A DNA stretch of 64,000 nt from NCBI RefSeq assembly GCF_000935355.1, contig NZ_JXZC01000001.1:992001-1056000 (forward strand), in the 5' to 3' direction. The translations under genes and the position numbers were made by a program. Of the stretch, positions 46,274 through 54,688 are shown in pieces (within the stretch, counting starts at the first letter, position 1; every line of letters starts with the position of its first letter). Under the pieces are notes generated by a model, which saw only the letters and a program-made list of their open reading frames with translations, did not search any database and was not told the origin of the DNA. The DNA is from Rossellomorea aquimaris. GTDB taxonomy: Bacteria; Bacillota; Bacilli; Bacillales; Bacillaceae_B.

Positions 46274-46741
46274 TTGAGGAATACTAGTAAATCCACCCCT
46301 TCTTCCACATCCGTAATCACCCTCTCTCAAGCTATTTTCACTGTGAACCGTCATGCGAAAACAGCAGGTAATCCAAAATACTTATATTCATTAAAAAAAC
46401 GAGCCTTAATGAAAATGATCCGGGAAGGTAAAGCGAAGAAAGTTGGACTTCACTTCTCCAACAATCCAAAGAACAGTCAACAACAATCTGACGTATTGAT
46501 TGATTGCGGGGATTATACCTTCCATATCCCACCATCAAAAGAGGATTTTAAGGCACTGCCTCACCTTGGTTCACTTAATCAATCTTTAAGAAATCCTAGA
46601 TGTAAGATGGGACTTCAGCAGGCAAAAGGGATTTTAGAACAATATACAGGAATGTCCGAACAGAATGAAAAGCCTCGAAAGCCGGGAAAGAACAATTATC
46701 AAAAGCCCGTCTTCAAAAAGTTGGGCGATAGCTTCTTTTAA
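46274..46741 (+). CDS. ykyB: YkyB-like protein
   Basis: 155-residue cytosolic protein of unknown function, recognisable as YkyB by LSQAIFTVNRHAKTA, KKVGLHFSNNPKNSQQQSDVL and YTFHIPP. The C-terminal ~30 residues are basic and low-complexity. The start is TTG 46274 after AAGGAG. Next to cheV, as in B. subtilis. Confidence 0.88.
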   Translation: MRNTSKSTPSSTSVITLSQAIFTVNRHAKTAGNPKYLYSLKKRALMKMIREGKAKKVGLHFSNNPKNSQQQSDVLIDCGDYTFHIPPSKEDFKALPHLGSLNQSLRNPRCKMGLQQAKGILEQYTGMSEQNEKPRKPGKNNYQKPVFKKLGDSFF

Positions 46742-46780
46742 TGGTCGATGGTTTTAATATATTAACGCATATATCTTCTC

Positions 46781-46812
46781 AAGGGTTCCGGCCAAATGCC
46801 GGAACCCTTTTA
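46781..46812 (+). terminator. Terminator of ykyB / cheV
   Basis: AAGGGTTCCGGC / GCCGGAACCCTT stem with a 5-nt loop and T4, between convergent genes. Confidence 0.85.
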
Positions 46813-46835
46813 TGTATCTTTCTTATTCCTTGCTT

Positions 46836-47765
46836 CTACAATATGTGTTGATCGATTTTCATGATCAGGTCAGCAATCCCCGGTTTACTGACTTGATCTT
46901 CTGCTCCGACGGTTTCACCTTTATGTTTTAAATCATTTGTAATAAGTGAAGAAAAAATGATTACAGGCAGTTTATTTAGCTTAGAATGACTCTTTATTTT
47001 TTTGGTCAAATGATGACCATCCATTTGCGGCATTTCAATATCTGTTAACACAAGCTGGACAGTCTTTTCAATATCTTGATTCCCTTCGACCAGTGACTCC
47101 AGATAGTTGAATGCATCGGCTCCATTTTCAAAAAACTCCACTTCTTCATATCCTGCTTCACTCAATGTATCATTCAAAAGCTTACGGATTAGAGGAGAAT
47201 CCTCTGCTGCAACAATCTTCTTATTCCTTCTCTCCCTTTGCCCTAACTTCTTCACTTGTTCCACCCGGATCCCTGTTTCAGGATTGATTTCCTGCATAAT
47301 ACTCTCAAAGTCCAATAACAATATCATTGACTCGTTTCGCTTGATGACTCCTATTATTCCGGAATGAACCCCTGAGTACATTTCTGAAGGCTTATCAATT
47401 TGATTCCAGGAAATCCGATGTATTTGAGTTACGTTATGGACAAGAAAAATGACCTTCTGTTGATTAAACTCAGCAACAATATACTTTGATTTGGATGTTT
47501 CCTCCCCTTCCACACCAAGCACCCTTGCCATATCAATAACTGGAAGAACCTCTCCCCTCAATTGAATGAGTCCTTTCACATTATGGTGGGAATGAGGGAT
47601 TGGGATAACTGGGGTAGGCTCGATAATTTCCTTCACCTTAATTACATTTATACCAAATTTATTGTTTTGAACTTCAAATTCAACTATTTCAAGTTCGTTG
47701 GTTCCACTTTCAAGAAGAATACCGTTTATTTGATTCAATTGTTTCTCGTCCTTCCATACAAACAT
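46836..47765 (-). CDS. cheV: Chemotaxis coupling protein CheV (CheW–receiver fusion)
   Basis: CheW-like coupling domain (residues ~20-165; KVKEIIEPTPVIPIPHSHH) fused to a response-regulator receiver domain (~180-305; AAEDSPLIR acidic pocket, phospho-acceptor Asp in LTDIEMPQMDG, Lys in VSKPGI). CheV couples chemoreceptors to CheA and aids adaptation. 309 residues; the start ATG 47765 has only a weak AAGGTAA site, so translation initiation may be poor or an internal start used. Confidence 0.94.
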   Translation of the reverse strand: MFVWKDEKQLNQINGILLESGTNELEIVEFEVQNNKFGINVIKVKEIIEPTPVIPIPHSHHNVKGLIQLRGEVLPVIDMARVLGVEGEETSKSKYIVAEFNQQKVIFLVHNVTQIHRISWNQIDKPSEMYSGVHSGIIGVIKRNESMILLLDFESIMQEINPETGIRVEQVKKLGQRERRNKKIVAAEDSPLIRKLLNDTLSEAGYEEVEFFENGADAFNYLESLVEGNQDIEKTVQLVLTDIEMPQMDGHHLTKKIKSHSKLNKLPVIIFSSLITNDLKHKGETVGAEDQVSKPGIADLIMKIDQHIL

Positions 47766-47920
47766 GAGTATTTACCTTACTCTTCTTATATCGAACAATT
47801 GAGAAACATGTTTAAAGGTAAACATGAAAAAAGTCGGCAGTCCCGTTCTGCTATCTATATGTGACCTAAAAAGTAATAGAAAATGAATCCCTATACATAC
47901 TAAGAAGAGGAGGTGTTGAT

Positions 47921-48118
47921 ATGACCGACCGAAGATACTTAGAGAATAAGTTGCCTGATTTCGATGAAATAAGTGACCACATTCTCCCCTCACAGAACAA
48001 CCTTCCCATTATTGCCTTGGGTAAGAACGTGGATGGAAAGGATGAACCCTCTGAACTTTCTTACATAGAAGGTCAAAGGAGAATAAGACAGGAACATGAT
48101 GAAAATCCAAGGAAATAA
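47921..48118 (+). CDS. Small hydrophilic protein, unknown
   Basis: 65 residues, highly charged, starting at ATG 47921 with a near-perfect AGGAGGTG site 7 nt upstream and followed by a strong terminator, so it is very probably expressed. No motif recognised; the C-terminal half (SYIEGQRRIRQEHDENPRK) looks helical. Divergent from cheV. Confidence 0.68.
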   Translation: MTDRRYLENKLPDFDEISDHILPSQNNLPIIALGKNVDGKDEPSELSYIEGQRRIRQEHDENPRK

Positions 48119-48122
48119 AAAG

Positions 48123-48162
48123 AAAAAAAGCGATTGAAGGACTCCCCTTCAATCGCTTTTTC
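48123..48162 (+). terminator. Bidirectional terminator between the small gene and queE
   Basis: AAAAAGCGATTGAAGG / CCTTCAATCGCTTTTT stem with a short loop; T-runs on both strands. Confidence 0.88.
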
Positions 48163-48163
48163 C

Positions 48164-48886
48164 TTATACTCCACGCTTGTTCCCCCATACCAAGGTATGC
48201 AATTGCGGTAGTACCCGCACGTGATTTAATTCTTCCCTATCGCAGACCTTTTCAATGAGTGTCTCATAATCCAATAATAAGTTCGACACCAATTTAGCTG
48301 TATCTCCTTCTGTAACAGAAGGATTACCTGTCTGGATATAGAAGGGAACATGGGGATATCGTCTATGAATTTCTGTGGCATATTCTAAGTCCAGATCATC
48401 AAAGACAACTACTTTTAAGCTGAATTGTGAGCGATTTTCACTTAAACGATGAACGATATGATCCAGCATCTCAAAGTCAGTATCCATTTTCGAACTGGGT
48501 GGCTTTGGAGAAAGAGTGAGATCATCTATATCATAGAACCAATCCTGCCAGCGGCTTCCTTGAGTCTCTAAGGCCGAAGCAATACCATTCTCCTTTAAGA
48601 TTTCGATAAGCTCCTTCAAATGAGCCAATAGAGCAGGATTCCCGCCGGAAATGGTTACATGGGAAAACTTATTTCCGCCAACTTCCTTTAGTCTGTTCCA
48701 CACTTCCTCAGCCGTCATAAGCTGTATCTCCTCTTTGGCAGAACCATCCCACGTAAATGCAGAGTCACACCATGCACAGCTATAATCACATCCGGCAGTT
48801 CGGACAAACATCGTCTTTTGACCAATTACCATACCTTCACCTTGAACGGTTGGACCAAATACTTCTAGTACGGGGATTTTCTTCAT
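48164..48886 (-). CDS. queE: 7-carboxy-7-deazaguanine synthase
   Basis: Radical-SAM enzyme that converts carboxy-tetrahydropterin to CDG in preQ0/queuosine synthesis. The cluster motif is CDYSCAWCD (Cys-x3-Cys-x2-Cys), preceded by the substrate region VFGPTVQGEG. 240 residues from ATG 48886, which overlaps the queD stop (ATGA) and has GGGGAG upstream; the longer frame to 48955 is inside queD. Last gene of queC–queD–queE. Confidence 0.95.
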   Translation of the reverse strand: MKKIPVLEVFGPTVQGEGMVIGQKTMFVRTAGCDYSCAWCDSAFTWDGSAKEEIQLMTAEEVWNRLKEVGGNKFSHVTISGGNPALLAHLKELIEILKENGIASALETQGSRWQDWFYDIDDLTLSPKPPSSKMDTDFEMLDHIVHRLSENRSQFSLKVVVFDDLDLEYATEIHRRYPHVPFYIQTGNPSVTEGDTAKLVSNLLLDYETLIEKVCDREELNHVRVLPQLHTLVWGNKRGV

Positions 48887-49317
48887 GATTTTCTCCCCTT
48901 TGGTCTGTAAATGACGTAACTTGTCGGTGTTTCTCTTAAAAACACTTGAAGGCACTTAGGTTGGTGTGGGAGTGTATCTAAATGAGTCTGAATGATTTCC
49001 CACATCACTTTCGCTACAACTTCAGTGGTCGGGAACATATCCCCATTCACTGAAGAAAACAATTTATCTTCGTTCATGACCTTATGATCAAAGCGCTTAT
49101 GAATCAGCTTCTTGATGTGTTGGAAATTGATAAGAAACCCGGAATCATCGAGCTGATCGCCACCAATAGTAATATTGGCAAAGTAGGTATGACCATGGAT
49201 ATCCTGACAGCTTCCTGCATCTGCATGTGGTATATAATGGGCTGCCGCAAAATGCATATCTTTATTTAATTCAAATTCATAAGAGTGGTCAGGAGTCGGG
49301 TAGATTTGTTGTATCAT
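48883..49317 (-). CDS. queD: 6-carboxy-tetrahydropterin synthase
   Basis: Zinc enzyme making 6-carboxy-tetrahydropterin from dihydroneopterin triphosphate. Zinc ligands appear as FAAAHYIP and HGHTYFANI. 144 residues from ATG 49317 (GGGGGAG 7 nt upstream); GTG 49323 overlapping the queC stop is an alternative. Couples to queC and queE by overlaps. Confidence 0.95.
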   Translation of the reverse strand: MIQQIYPTPDHSYEFELNKDMHFAAAHYIPHADAGSCQDIHGHTYFANITIGGDQLDDSGFLINFQHIKKLIHKRFDHKVMNEDKLFSSVNGDMFPTTEVVAKVMWEIIQTHLDTLPHQPKCLQVFLRETPTSYVIYRPKGRKS

Positions 49318-49319
49318 CT

Positions 49320-49979
49320 TCACTCTCCCCCTTTTTTTGCACTTTTATATTCTTCCAGCCCTTTTTGTCTAAGCTCACATGCAGGGCACTCACCGCACCC
49401 GCTGCCTTTTATCCCATTATAGCAAGTAAGGGTATTTTCCTGAACATATTGGAAAGCCCCTAACCTATCGGCCATTTCCCACGTTTGTGCTTTATTGATC
49501 CACATGAGTGGGGTATGAATCACAAACTGATCATCCATAGATAGATTGAGGGAAACATTCAAGGATTTCACAAAAATATCCCGGCAATCCGGATACCCGC
49601 TAAAATCTGTTTCACATACTCCCGTTACAATATGCTTCGCACCAATCTGCTTCGCCAGTATCCCGGCAAATGATAAGAATAATAGGTTTCTTCCAGGAAC
49701 AAAGGTAGAGGGCAATTCACCATCCCGATGGGTGATTTCTTCATCAGCCCGTGTTAATGCACTTGGTGCCAGTTGATTCAATAAACTCATATCTAATACA
49801 TGGTGAGGTACATTCAGGTCCTCTGCAATCTCTTTTGCACAGTCCAGCTCTGCAACATGTCTCTGACCATAGTTAAATGTCACCGCTTCTACTTCTTTAA
49901 ATTGTTGCTTAGCCCAAAACAAACACGTTGTACTATCTTGACCTCCGCTGAAAACGACTAATGATTTCTCTGTGTTCAT
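49320..49979 (-). CDS. queC: 7-cyano-7-deazaguanine synthase
   Basis: ATP-dependent enzyme that turns CDG into preQ0. PP-loop [10 protein letters not shown] at the N terminus and the C-terminal zinc site ([16 protein letters not shown], four Cys) are intact. 219 residues; ATG 49979 follows AAAGGAG. First gene of the operon, behind a preQ1 riboswitch. queF is not adjacent here. Confidence 0.96.
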   Translation of the reverse strand: MNTEKSLVVFSGGQDSTTCLFWAKQQFKEVEAVTFNYGQRHVAELDCAKEIAEDLNVPHHVLDMSLLNQLAPSALTRADEEITHRDGELPSTFVPGRNLLFLSFAGILAKQIGAKHIVTGVCETDFSGYPDCRDIFVKSLNVSLNLSMDDQFVIHTPLMWINKAQTWEMADRLGAFQYVQENTLTCYNGIKGSGCGECPACELRQKGLEEYKSAKKGGE

Positions 49980-50074
49980 AAAGGTTCTCCTTTCTTTTCT
50001 ACAGGCTCTTTAGCCATGAAAAGAAGAAAGAGATTCTGTAATACCCTATAATATTGGCTTTTAAGCCGTCATTA

Positions 50075-50105
50075 ACAAAAAATAACGGCACCTAAGGATG
50101 CCGTT
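50075..50105 (-). terminator. Riboswitch-controlled terminator of queCDE
   Basis: Minus strand: AACGGCA TCCTTAGG TGCCGTT followed by ATTTTTTG. The loop's CCTTAG can instead pair with CTAAGG at the 3' end of the aptamer, giving the antiterminator state. Confidence 0.88.
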
Positions 50106-50107
50106 TT

Positions 50108-50143
50108 CCTTAGTTTTTTATAGAGGGTTGTGCTAGAACCTCT
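50108..50143 (-). ncRNA. preQ1-I riboswitch aptamer
   Basis: Minus strand: P1 stem AGAGG / CCTCT, loop TTCTAGC, then the A-rich tail ATAAAAAACTAA that forms the H-type pseudoknot. This matches the known preQ1 class I aptamer of Bacillus queC. Ligand binding ties up CTAA, frees the downstream terminator and switches queCDE off. A small GGGAC/GTCCC hairpin precedes it. Confidence 0.94.
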
Positions 50144-50351
50144 CGGGACGCATTTTTTGTCCCAGTTCTTCTTCTAATTGTCCTCAACCAATATAACGTT
50201 TTTTCTTAAAAAAATCTACCGTTTACAGGGATATTACCTGAAAATACATTTCTTTCGGGACCACGTCCCCATATTAAGGACTATCAGCAATTTGCAAGTT
50301 CCCTTTCCCCTCCTCATAATGAAGAGGAGAATAACCATAGGAGGGTATGGC

Positions 50352-50939
50352 ATGTTAGCTGATATGATCAATTTCATTAAAGAGGTAGACAAACTAAAGA
50401 CGATCGAACGCCGTACATACATAAGTGACCAAAGCCGCAAAGAAAATAGCGGCGAGCATTCCTGGCACGTATGTGTGATGGCGATGACCTTATTTGAAGT
50501 GTATGAGAAAAACCATGAAACAGAACTGTTCACCTCCATTCAGATGCTTCTTCTTCATGACATTGTGGAAATTGATGCAGGTGATACTTACGCGTTTGAT
50601 GAAGGCGGTTATGAGGACAAGAGAGAACGGGAAGAGCTTGCTGCTGATCGAATCTTTGGATTGCTTCCTGAAAAGACGAGAACCGAATACCGCTCCCTGT
50701 GGGATGAGTTTGAAGAAGGAAAGACCAATGAAGCTCTTTACGCTGCGATCATTGACCACATTCAACCTCTTCTCTTAAATATTTCGACAGAAGGAAAGTC
50801 GTGGATGGAACATACGATTTACGCTCATCAGGTTTTAAACCGTAATGCTTGGATTAAGGAAGCTTCTCCCCGGATTTATGCTCAAATAAACGAATGGGTT
50901 GAAATGGGGGTTGAAAAAGGCTGGCTTATGAGAAGATAG
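50352..50939 (+). CDS. HD-domain hydrolase (YfbR/HDDC2-like)
   Basis: 195-residue HD-superfamily phosphohydrolase. Metal motif H...HD...D: EHSWHVCVMAM, LLLHDIVEIDAGDTYA, and a late Asp in IIDHIQP. Resembles 5'-deoxynucleotidase-type HD proteins; nucleotide substrate is inference. ATG 50352 with AGGAGGGT upstream is the start; the longer frame from 50178 crosses the queC promoter region. Confidence 0.85.
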   Translation: MLADMINFIKEVDKLKTIERRTYISDQSRKENSGEHSWHVCVMAMTLFEVYEKNHETELFTSIQMLLLHDIVEIDAGDTYAFDEGGYEDKREREELAADRIFGLLPEKTRTEYRSLWDEFEEGKTNEALYAAIIDHIQPLLLNISTEGKSWMEHTIYAHQVLNRNAWIKEASPRIYAQINEWVEMGVEKGWLMRR

Positions 50940-50948
50940 AATCGTAAA

Positions 50949-50983
50949 GAAGCAGTGTCTTCCTAAGAAGTCAGTGCTTTTTT
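50949..50983 (+). terminator. Terminator between the HD gene and corA
   Basis: AAGCAGTGTCTTC and GAAGTCAGTGCTT pair with two mismatches, followed by TTTTT on the plus strand. Confidence 0.65.
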
Positions 50984-50990
50984 AGCCTAC

Positions 50991-51986
50991 TTATTTCAAG
51001 CGGAGAAGCCTTCTTCGTTTTCTCCGTTTTTTCAAGCCGAATCTGAGCCAGCCGATTTTCATAAAGAACCCAAACATGACCAGTGCTATTATGCCCATTA
51101 CTCCAAGAACGATAAAGTAACCGCTTCGCTCATCCAGTTCCGGCATATAGGCGAAGTTCATCCCATATAAACCCGCTATAAACGTAAGAGGCATAAATAT
51201 CGTCGTAATGACGGTCAATGTCATCATGATGTTATTCATTTTATCTGAATTGATGGATAAATAATTATCCCTGATATCTGATGAGAATTCACGATACGAT
51301 TCAAGCATCTCGACAAGCTTGATTAAATGATCATACACATCATTGAAATAGAGCTGCTCTTCCTTCAATGCATTCAATCTTCCGGAATTGCTGATCCGAT
51401 ATAATAAATCCCGCATGGGTACGAGGGTTCTTCTTAACTTTGACATATCATGACGAATATCGAATAATTCATCCATCAGATCACTATCAGCCTCTTCATT
51501 TGTATTATCTTCAATTGTATTGAGCCGATCTTCAATACCATAAACAAGCGGAAAATAATCATCCACTAACCGGTCGACAATTCCATGCATGACCTTAAAA
51601 GGACTGAGTTGATCCCCTTCTTGATGGACTTTTTCCCATACATTATTTATTTCCATGACAGGCTGTTTATGAAATGTAACAATAAAACTGGAGTTTACGA
51701 ACATATTCACTTCGTGTGAATCCAGCGTTTTCTTATTAATGGCATGCAGAAGGACAAATATGTATTGATCATAAAAATCGAGCTTGGCCCGCTGACTGAA
51801 ATCGTCCAGGCAATCCTCTATCGCAAGTGGATGGAAACGAAAATACAGCTTAAGTAACCGAATATCCTTGCTGGTTGGCTCTGAAAAATCCACCCAATAC
51901 CATTTAACCGCTTTTTCCTTAATTCTGGATAAGGGAACATTATGTTCAATTTCCCCATTTTCCATAACAATACTCGTACGAATCAT
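50991..51986 (-). CDS. corA: CorA-type magnesium/cobalt transporter
   Basis: Pentameric divalent-cation channel: large cytosolic N-terminal domain, then two C-terminal helices with the selectivity motif YGMN (GLYGMNFAYMPELDE) between them and a basic tail. 331 residues from ATG 51986, with GGGAG 6 nt upstream, rather than 52007. Monocistronic; no M-box riboswitch is visible. Confidence 0.94.
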   Translation of the reverse strand: MIRTSIVMENGEIEHNVPLSRIKEKAVKWYWVDFSEPTSKDIRLLKLYFRFHPLAIEDCLDDFSQRAKLDFYDQYIFVLLHAINKKTLDSHEVNMFVNSSFIVTFHKQPVMEINNVWEKVHQEGDQLSPFKVMHGIVDRLVDDYFPLVYGIEDRLNTIEDNTNEEADSDLMDELFDIRHDMSKLRRTLVPMRDLLYRISNSGRLNALKEEQLYFNDVYDHLIKLVEMLESYREFSSDIRDNYLSINSDKMNNIMMTLTVITTIFMPLTFIAGLYGMNFAYMPELDERSGYFIVLGVMGIIALVMFGFFMKIGWLRFGLKKRRKRRRLLRLK

Positions 51987-52118
51987 TTGGCTCTCCCTAA
52001 CTGACACTTATTTACTTTTTATCCTTTCCCTCTTTCTTCACCATTCAAACAAAATCACTACGTAAAAGCTGAGATTAATGATAAAATATGAATCAAATTA
52101 TTAAAGTAGGTGTACATA

Positions 52119-53270
52119 TTGGAACAGTATATAAACCCTAGGGTCAAGGACATCCAGATTTCAGGGATACGAAAGTTTTTTAATATGGTGGCAGACATAG
52201 ACGACATAATCTCTCTGACAATCGGTCAGCCCGATTTCCCTACCCCACTTCATATTAAAGATGCGGGTAAGGCTGCCATTGAGGATGACTTCACTTCGTA
52301 TACACATAATGCAGGATTTCTAGAGTTACGGGAAGCAGCGGCTTCATATGTGAAAGAAAAATATAATGTACATTATAACCCTGTAAATGAGGTGATAGTC
52401 ACAAACGGCGCTTCTCAGGGGATCGATGTGATCCTTCGAACAATCCTTTGCGAAGGAGATGACTGCCTTTTGCCGGGACCGGTGTACCCAGGCTATGAGC
52501 CAATCATTAAACTTTGTGGTGCTAATCCCGTACAGATAGATATCACACAAAATGATTTTAAATTGGATGCCGCTCTCATTGAGGGTAGCTTAACTCCTTC
52601 AACCAAATGTGTTATATTGCCTTATCCATCCAATCCTACTGGGGTAAGCCTATCAAAGGCAGAATTGAAAGAGATTGCCGATTTGCTTAAAGATAGAAAT
52701 ATCTTTGTGTTGGCCGATGAGATTTACAGTGAACTGACCTTCGATGATTCCCATCATTCAATTGCAGAATATTTAAGAGAACAAACCATCGTCGTCAATG
52801 GTTTATCTAAATCACATAGCATGACCGGTTGGAGAATCGGGCTGGTATTCGCTCCAGAATCGATTTCTAAGCATCTTCTAAAGGTTCACCAGTACAATGT
52901 ATCCTGTGCTTCTTCCGTCTCCCAGAAAGCTGCCTATGAAGCTCTTACAGTCGGAAGAGATGATGCGGCAGATATGAAGAAAGAATATAAAAAACGAAGG
53001 GACTATGTTTACAACCGATTAATCGGGATGGGATTTGAAGGAATCGTCAAACCTGACGGAGCCTTCTACTTTTTCGTCAGGATACCAGAGCGGATTCTTT
53101 TGAATTCATTTGATTTCTCGTTGGCCCTTGCCCAAGAAAAGAAGGTGGCTGTCGTTCCTGGAGATGCTTTTTCCCAGTTCGGCGAAGGATACTTCCGCCT
53201 ATCCTATGCCTGCTCCATGGACCAGCTGACAGAAGGGCTTGACCGTATCCAATCCTTCATCCAAACCTGA
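52119..53270 (+). CDS. patA: N-acetyl-L,L-diaminopimelate aminotransferase
   Basis: PLP-dependent class I aminotransferase that makes N-acetyl-L,L-DAP in the acetylase branch, between DapH and YkuR. The PLP Lys lies in NGLSKSHSMTGWRIG; PYPSNPTG and DEIYSEL are the other cofactor motifs. Starting at TTG 52119 (AGGTG 6 nt upstream) gives MEQYINPR, which aligns with the N terminus of B. subtilis PatA; GTG 52110 is an alternative. 383 residues. Confidence 0.93.
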   Translation: MEQYINPRVKDIQISGIRKFFNMVADIDDIISLTIGQPDFPTPLHIKDAGKAAIEDDFTSYTHNAGFLELREAAASYVKEKYNVHYNPVNEVIVTNGASQGIDVILRTILCEGDDCLLPGPVYPGYEPIIKLCGANPVQIDITQNDFKLDAALIEGSLTPSTKCVILPYPSNPTGVSLSKAELKEIADLLKDRNIFVLADEIYSELTFDDSHHSIAEYLREQTIVVNGLSKSHSMTGWRIGLVFAPESISKHLLKVHQYNVSCASSVSQKAAYEALTVGRDDAADMKKEYKKRRDYVYNRLIGMGFEGIVKPDGAFYFFVRIPERILLNSFDFSLALAQEKKVAVVPGDAFSQFGEGYFRLSYACSMDQLTEGLDRIQSFIQT

Positions 53271-53272
53271 CG

Positions 53273-53312
53273 AGAGGGACGGACCTTGTATAGCAAGGTC
53301 CGTCCCTCTTCA
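53273..53312 (+). terminator. 16-bp perfect stem between patA and a convergent small gene
   Basis: AGAGGGACGGACCTTG / CAAGGTCCGTCCCTCT with a 5-nt loop. Neither strand has a real T-run after it, so it would be a stem-driven or Rho-assisted stop, or an mRNA 3'-end protector. Confidence 0.6.
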
Positions 53313-53315
53313 TGT

Positions 53316-53492
53316 TTACCCTTTATATTCACCGTTATTTTTAGATGCTTTTTCTTTTTTGGCTTTGTCTTTGTGTATTTTGTTTGTTGCCGCACTTCCG
53401 ATTTCGTGGGCAAATTCCGCATTGATCTTAGAAGAGTCGAATCCTTTTTTGTTCTTCTGCTGTGGATCATTCTTTTTTGTACGTTTCGCCAT
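53316..53492 (-). CDS. Small basic protein, possible gamma-type SASP-like
   Basis: 58 residues from ATG 53492 with AAGGGGTG 8 nt upstream. Very Lys/Asn-rich, with INAEFAHEIGS in the middle; the EFA-x-E pattern is reminiscent of gamma-type small acid-soluble spore proteins, but the rest does not clearly match. The longer upstream frame crosses a terminator and is not used. Function uncertain. Confidence 0.6.
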   Translation of the reverse strand: MAKRTKKNDPQQKNKKGFDSSKINAEFAHEIGSAATNKIHKDKAKKEKASKNNGEYKG

Positions 53493-53603
53493 TAGTTTTA
53501 CACCCCTTTTATTGATCATGCTTATCCTTAGATGGATCAGCATAGGATTATTATTCGCTTTCTTCTTTTTCGCTATACGAATCAACTGCCCCGATAAAAG
53601 AGC

Positions 53604-53640
53604 AAAAAAAAGAACCAACCATTTAACTGGGTTGGTTCAA
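53604..53640 (-). terminator. Terminator in the leader of the small basic protein gene
   Basis: Minus strand: GAACCAACC / GGTTGGTTC stem with an 8-nt loop followed by T8. It lies about 110 nt upstream of the small basic protein gene and downstream of a TATAAT (53700-53695), so it may be an attenuator; no other minus-strand gene is near. Confidence 0.6.
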
Positions 53641-53784
53641 AAAAAAAAGGAAAAGGGGGTGTTAGTGAGAAATTAATCTCCAATTTCATGCTTAATTATA
53701 GAATACCCGCTTTCCAGAATGATAAACCGCCCTTCAAAAAAAAATTCAAATTTTTTTCAGGAAAAAGTTATTTCAGTAAAACAC

Positions 53785-53813
53785 TTTAAAAAAGCGCTTT
53801 CATAACGTATAAT
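53785..53813 (+). promoter_or_regulatory. Promoter of the GNAT gene
   Basis: TTTAAA (53785-53790), 17-bp spacer, TATAAT (53808-53813), about 33 bp before the ATG. Confidence 0.6.
53789..53802 (+). promoter_or_regulatory. cre site (CcpA operator) inside the GNAT promoter
   Basis: On the minus strand TGAAAGCGCTTTTT matches the cre consensus at 13 of 14 positions. It lies between -35 and -10, a position where CcpA represses. Confidence 0.7.
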
Positions 53814-53846
53814 GAACAAGTAAATTCTGAGAAATGAGGTTCTGAC

Positions 53847-54518
53847 ATGTATGTGAAAGAACAGTACGTTTTCAGAAACAGCCAGATTCATAAAGCCGTT
53901 ATAAGAAATTACCACAAAGAGGATTTCAGAGATTTGATATCCGTTCAAAAAAGAGCTTTTCCACCTCCTTTCCCGTCGGAATTATGGTGGAATCAAGATC
54001 AGCTCGAACATCACTTGACTCATTTCCCTCTTGGGGCTTTGTGTGTGGAAGTAGACGGTAAATTAGCGGGAAGCATGACCAGCTTGATCGTCGACTTTGA
54101 TCCGTTAGAGCCGCATCATACGTGGGAAAATATAACCGATAATGGATATATCAGGACGCACAATGAAAATGGAAATACGTTGTATGTGGTAGATTTATGT
54201 ATCGACCCGGCCTATCGGGGATTTAAGCTTGGAAAAGTTCTTATGAATGCAATGTTTGAGATCGTGGTGCATTTACAATTGGATCGATTGCTTGGAGGCG
54301 GTCGGATTCCTACCTATCATAAAGTGGCCAAAAATGTTCCGATTGAGGAATATATAGAGAAATTAATAAGTGGAGAATACAAGGATCCCGTCATAACGTT
54401 CCTTCTTCAAACAGGACGCACCCCATTAAAAGCGGTTAAAGGGTACCTGGAGGATGAAGAATCATGTGATTATGGTGTTTTAATGGAATGGAGAAATCCC
54501 TTTAAAAGTTCAAGGTAA
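53847..54518 (+). CDS. ykwB: GNAT-family N-acetyltransferase (YkwB-like)
   Basis: 223-residue GNAT protein. The acetyl-CoA-binding motif A is VVDLCIDPAYRGFKLGKVLM (R-G-x-x-L-G variant). ATG 53847 follows TGAGG. Location near ptsHI matches B. subtilis ykwB. The acetyl acceptor is unknown; catabolite control through the cre site is predicted. Confidence 0.85.
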   Translation: MYVKEQYVFRNSQIHKAVIRNYHKEDFRDLISVQKRAFPPPFPSELWWNQDQLEHHLTHFPLGALCVEVDGKLAGSMTSLIVDFDPLEPHHTWENITDNGYIRTHNENGNTLYVVDLCIDPAYRGFKLGKVLMNAMFEIVVHLQLDRLLGGGRIPTYHKVAKNVPIEEYIEKLISGEYKDPVITFLLQTGRTPLKAVKGYLEDEESCDYGVLMEWRNPFKSSR

Positions 54519-54555
54519 TAGCATGTTCCGCAAATTGATGTACCACCATGAAAAA

Positions 54556-54595
54556 GAAAAAAGGGATTGAAAGAACAACAAGTTCCTTCAATCCA
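54556..54595 (-). terminator. Terminator of ptsHI
   Basis: GGATTGAA-GAAC / GTTC-TTCAATCC stem; on the minus strand followed by CTTTTTTC. It lies about 95 nt after the ptsI stop. Confidence 0.8.
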
Positions 54596-54688
54596 CAAGA
54601 AAGGGGGAAATGAGAATAAAAAGGCCCAAAGGGTGTGCCTTATTCTTCACAGATATAATACCCCCATTTCCACCATCTAAACCAAAAA

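Noticed and set aside
46048..46320. 90-codon minus-strand frame between the coat-like gene and ykyB
   Set aside because: It overlaps the ykyB start and a hairpin, lacks a ribosome-binding site and has no recognisable sequence.
53499..53618. N-terminal extension of the 58-residue basic protein
   Set aside because: It reads through a terminator's T-run region and precedes a good ribosome-binding site used by ATG 53492.
53757..53948. 63-codon minus-strand frame over the ykwB promoter
   Set aside because: It is antisense to the GNAT promoter and N terminus and has no translation signal.
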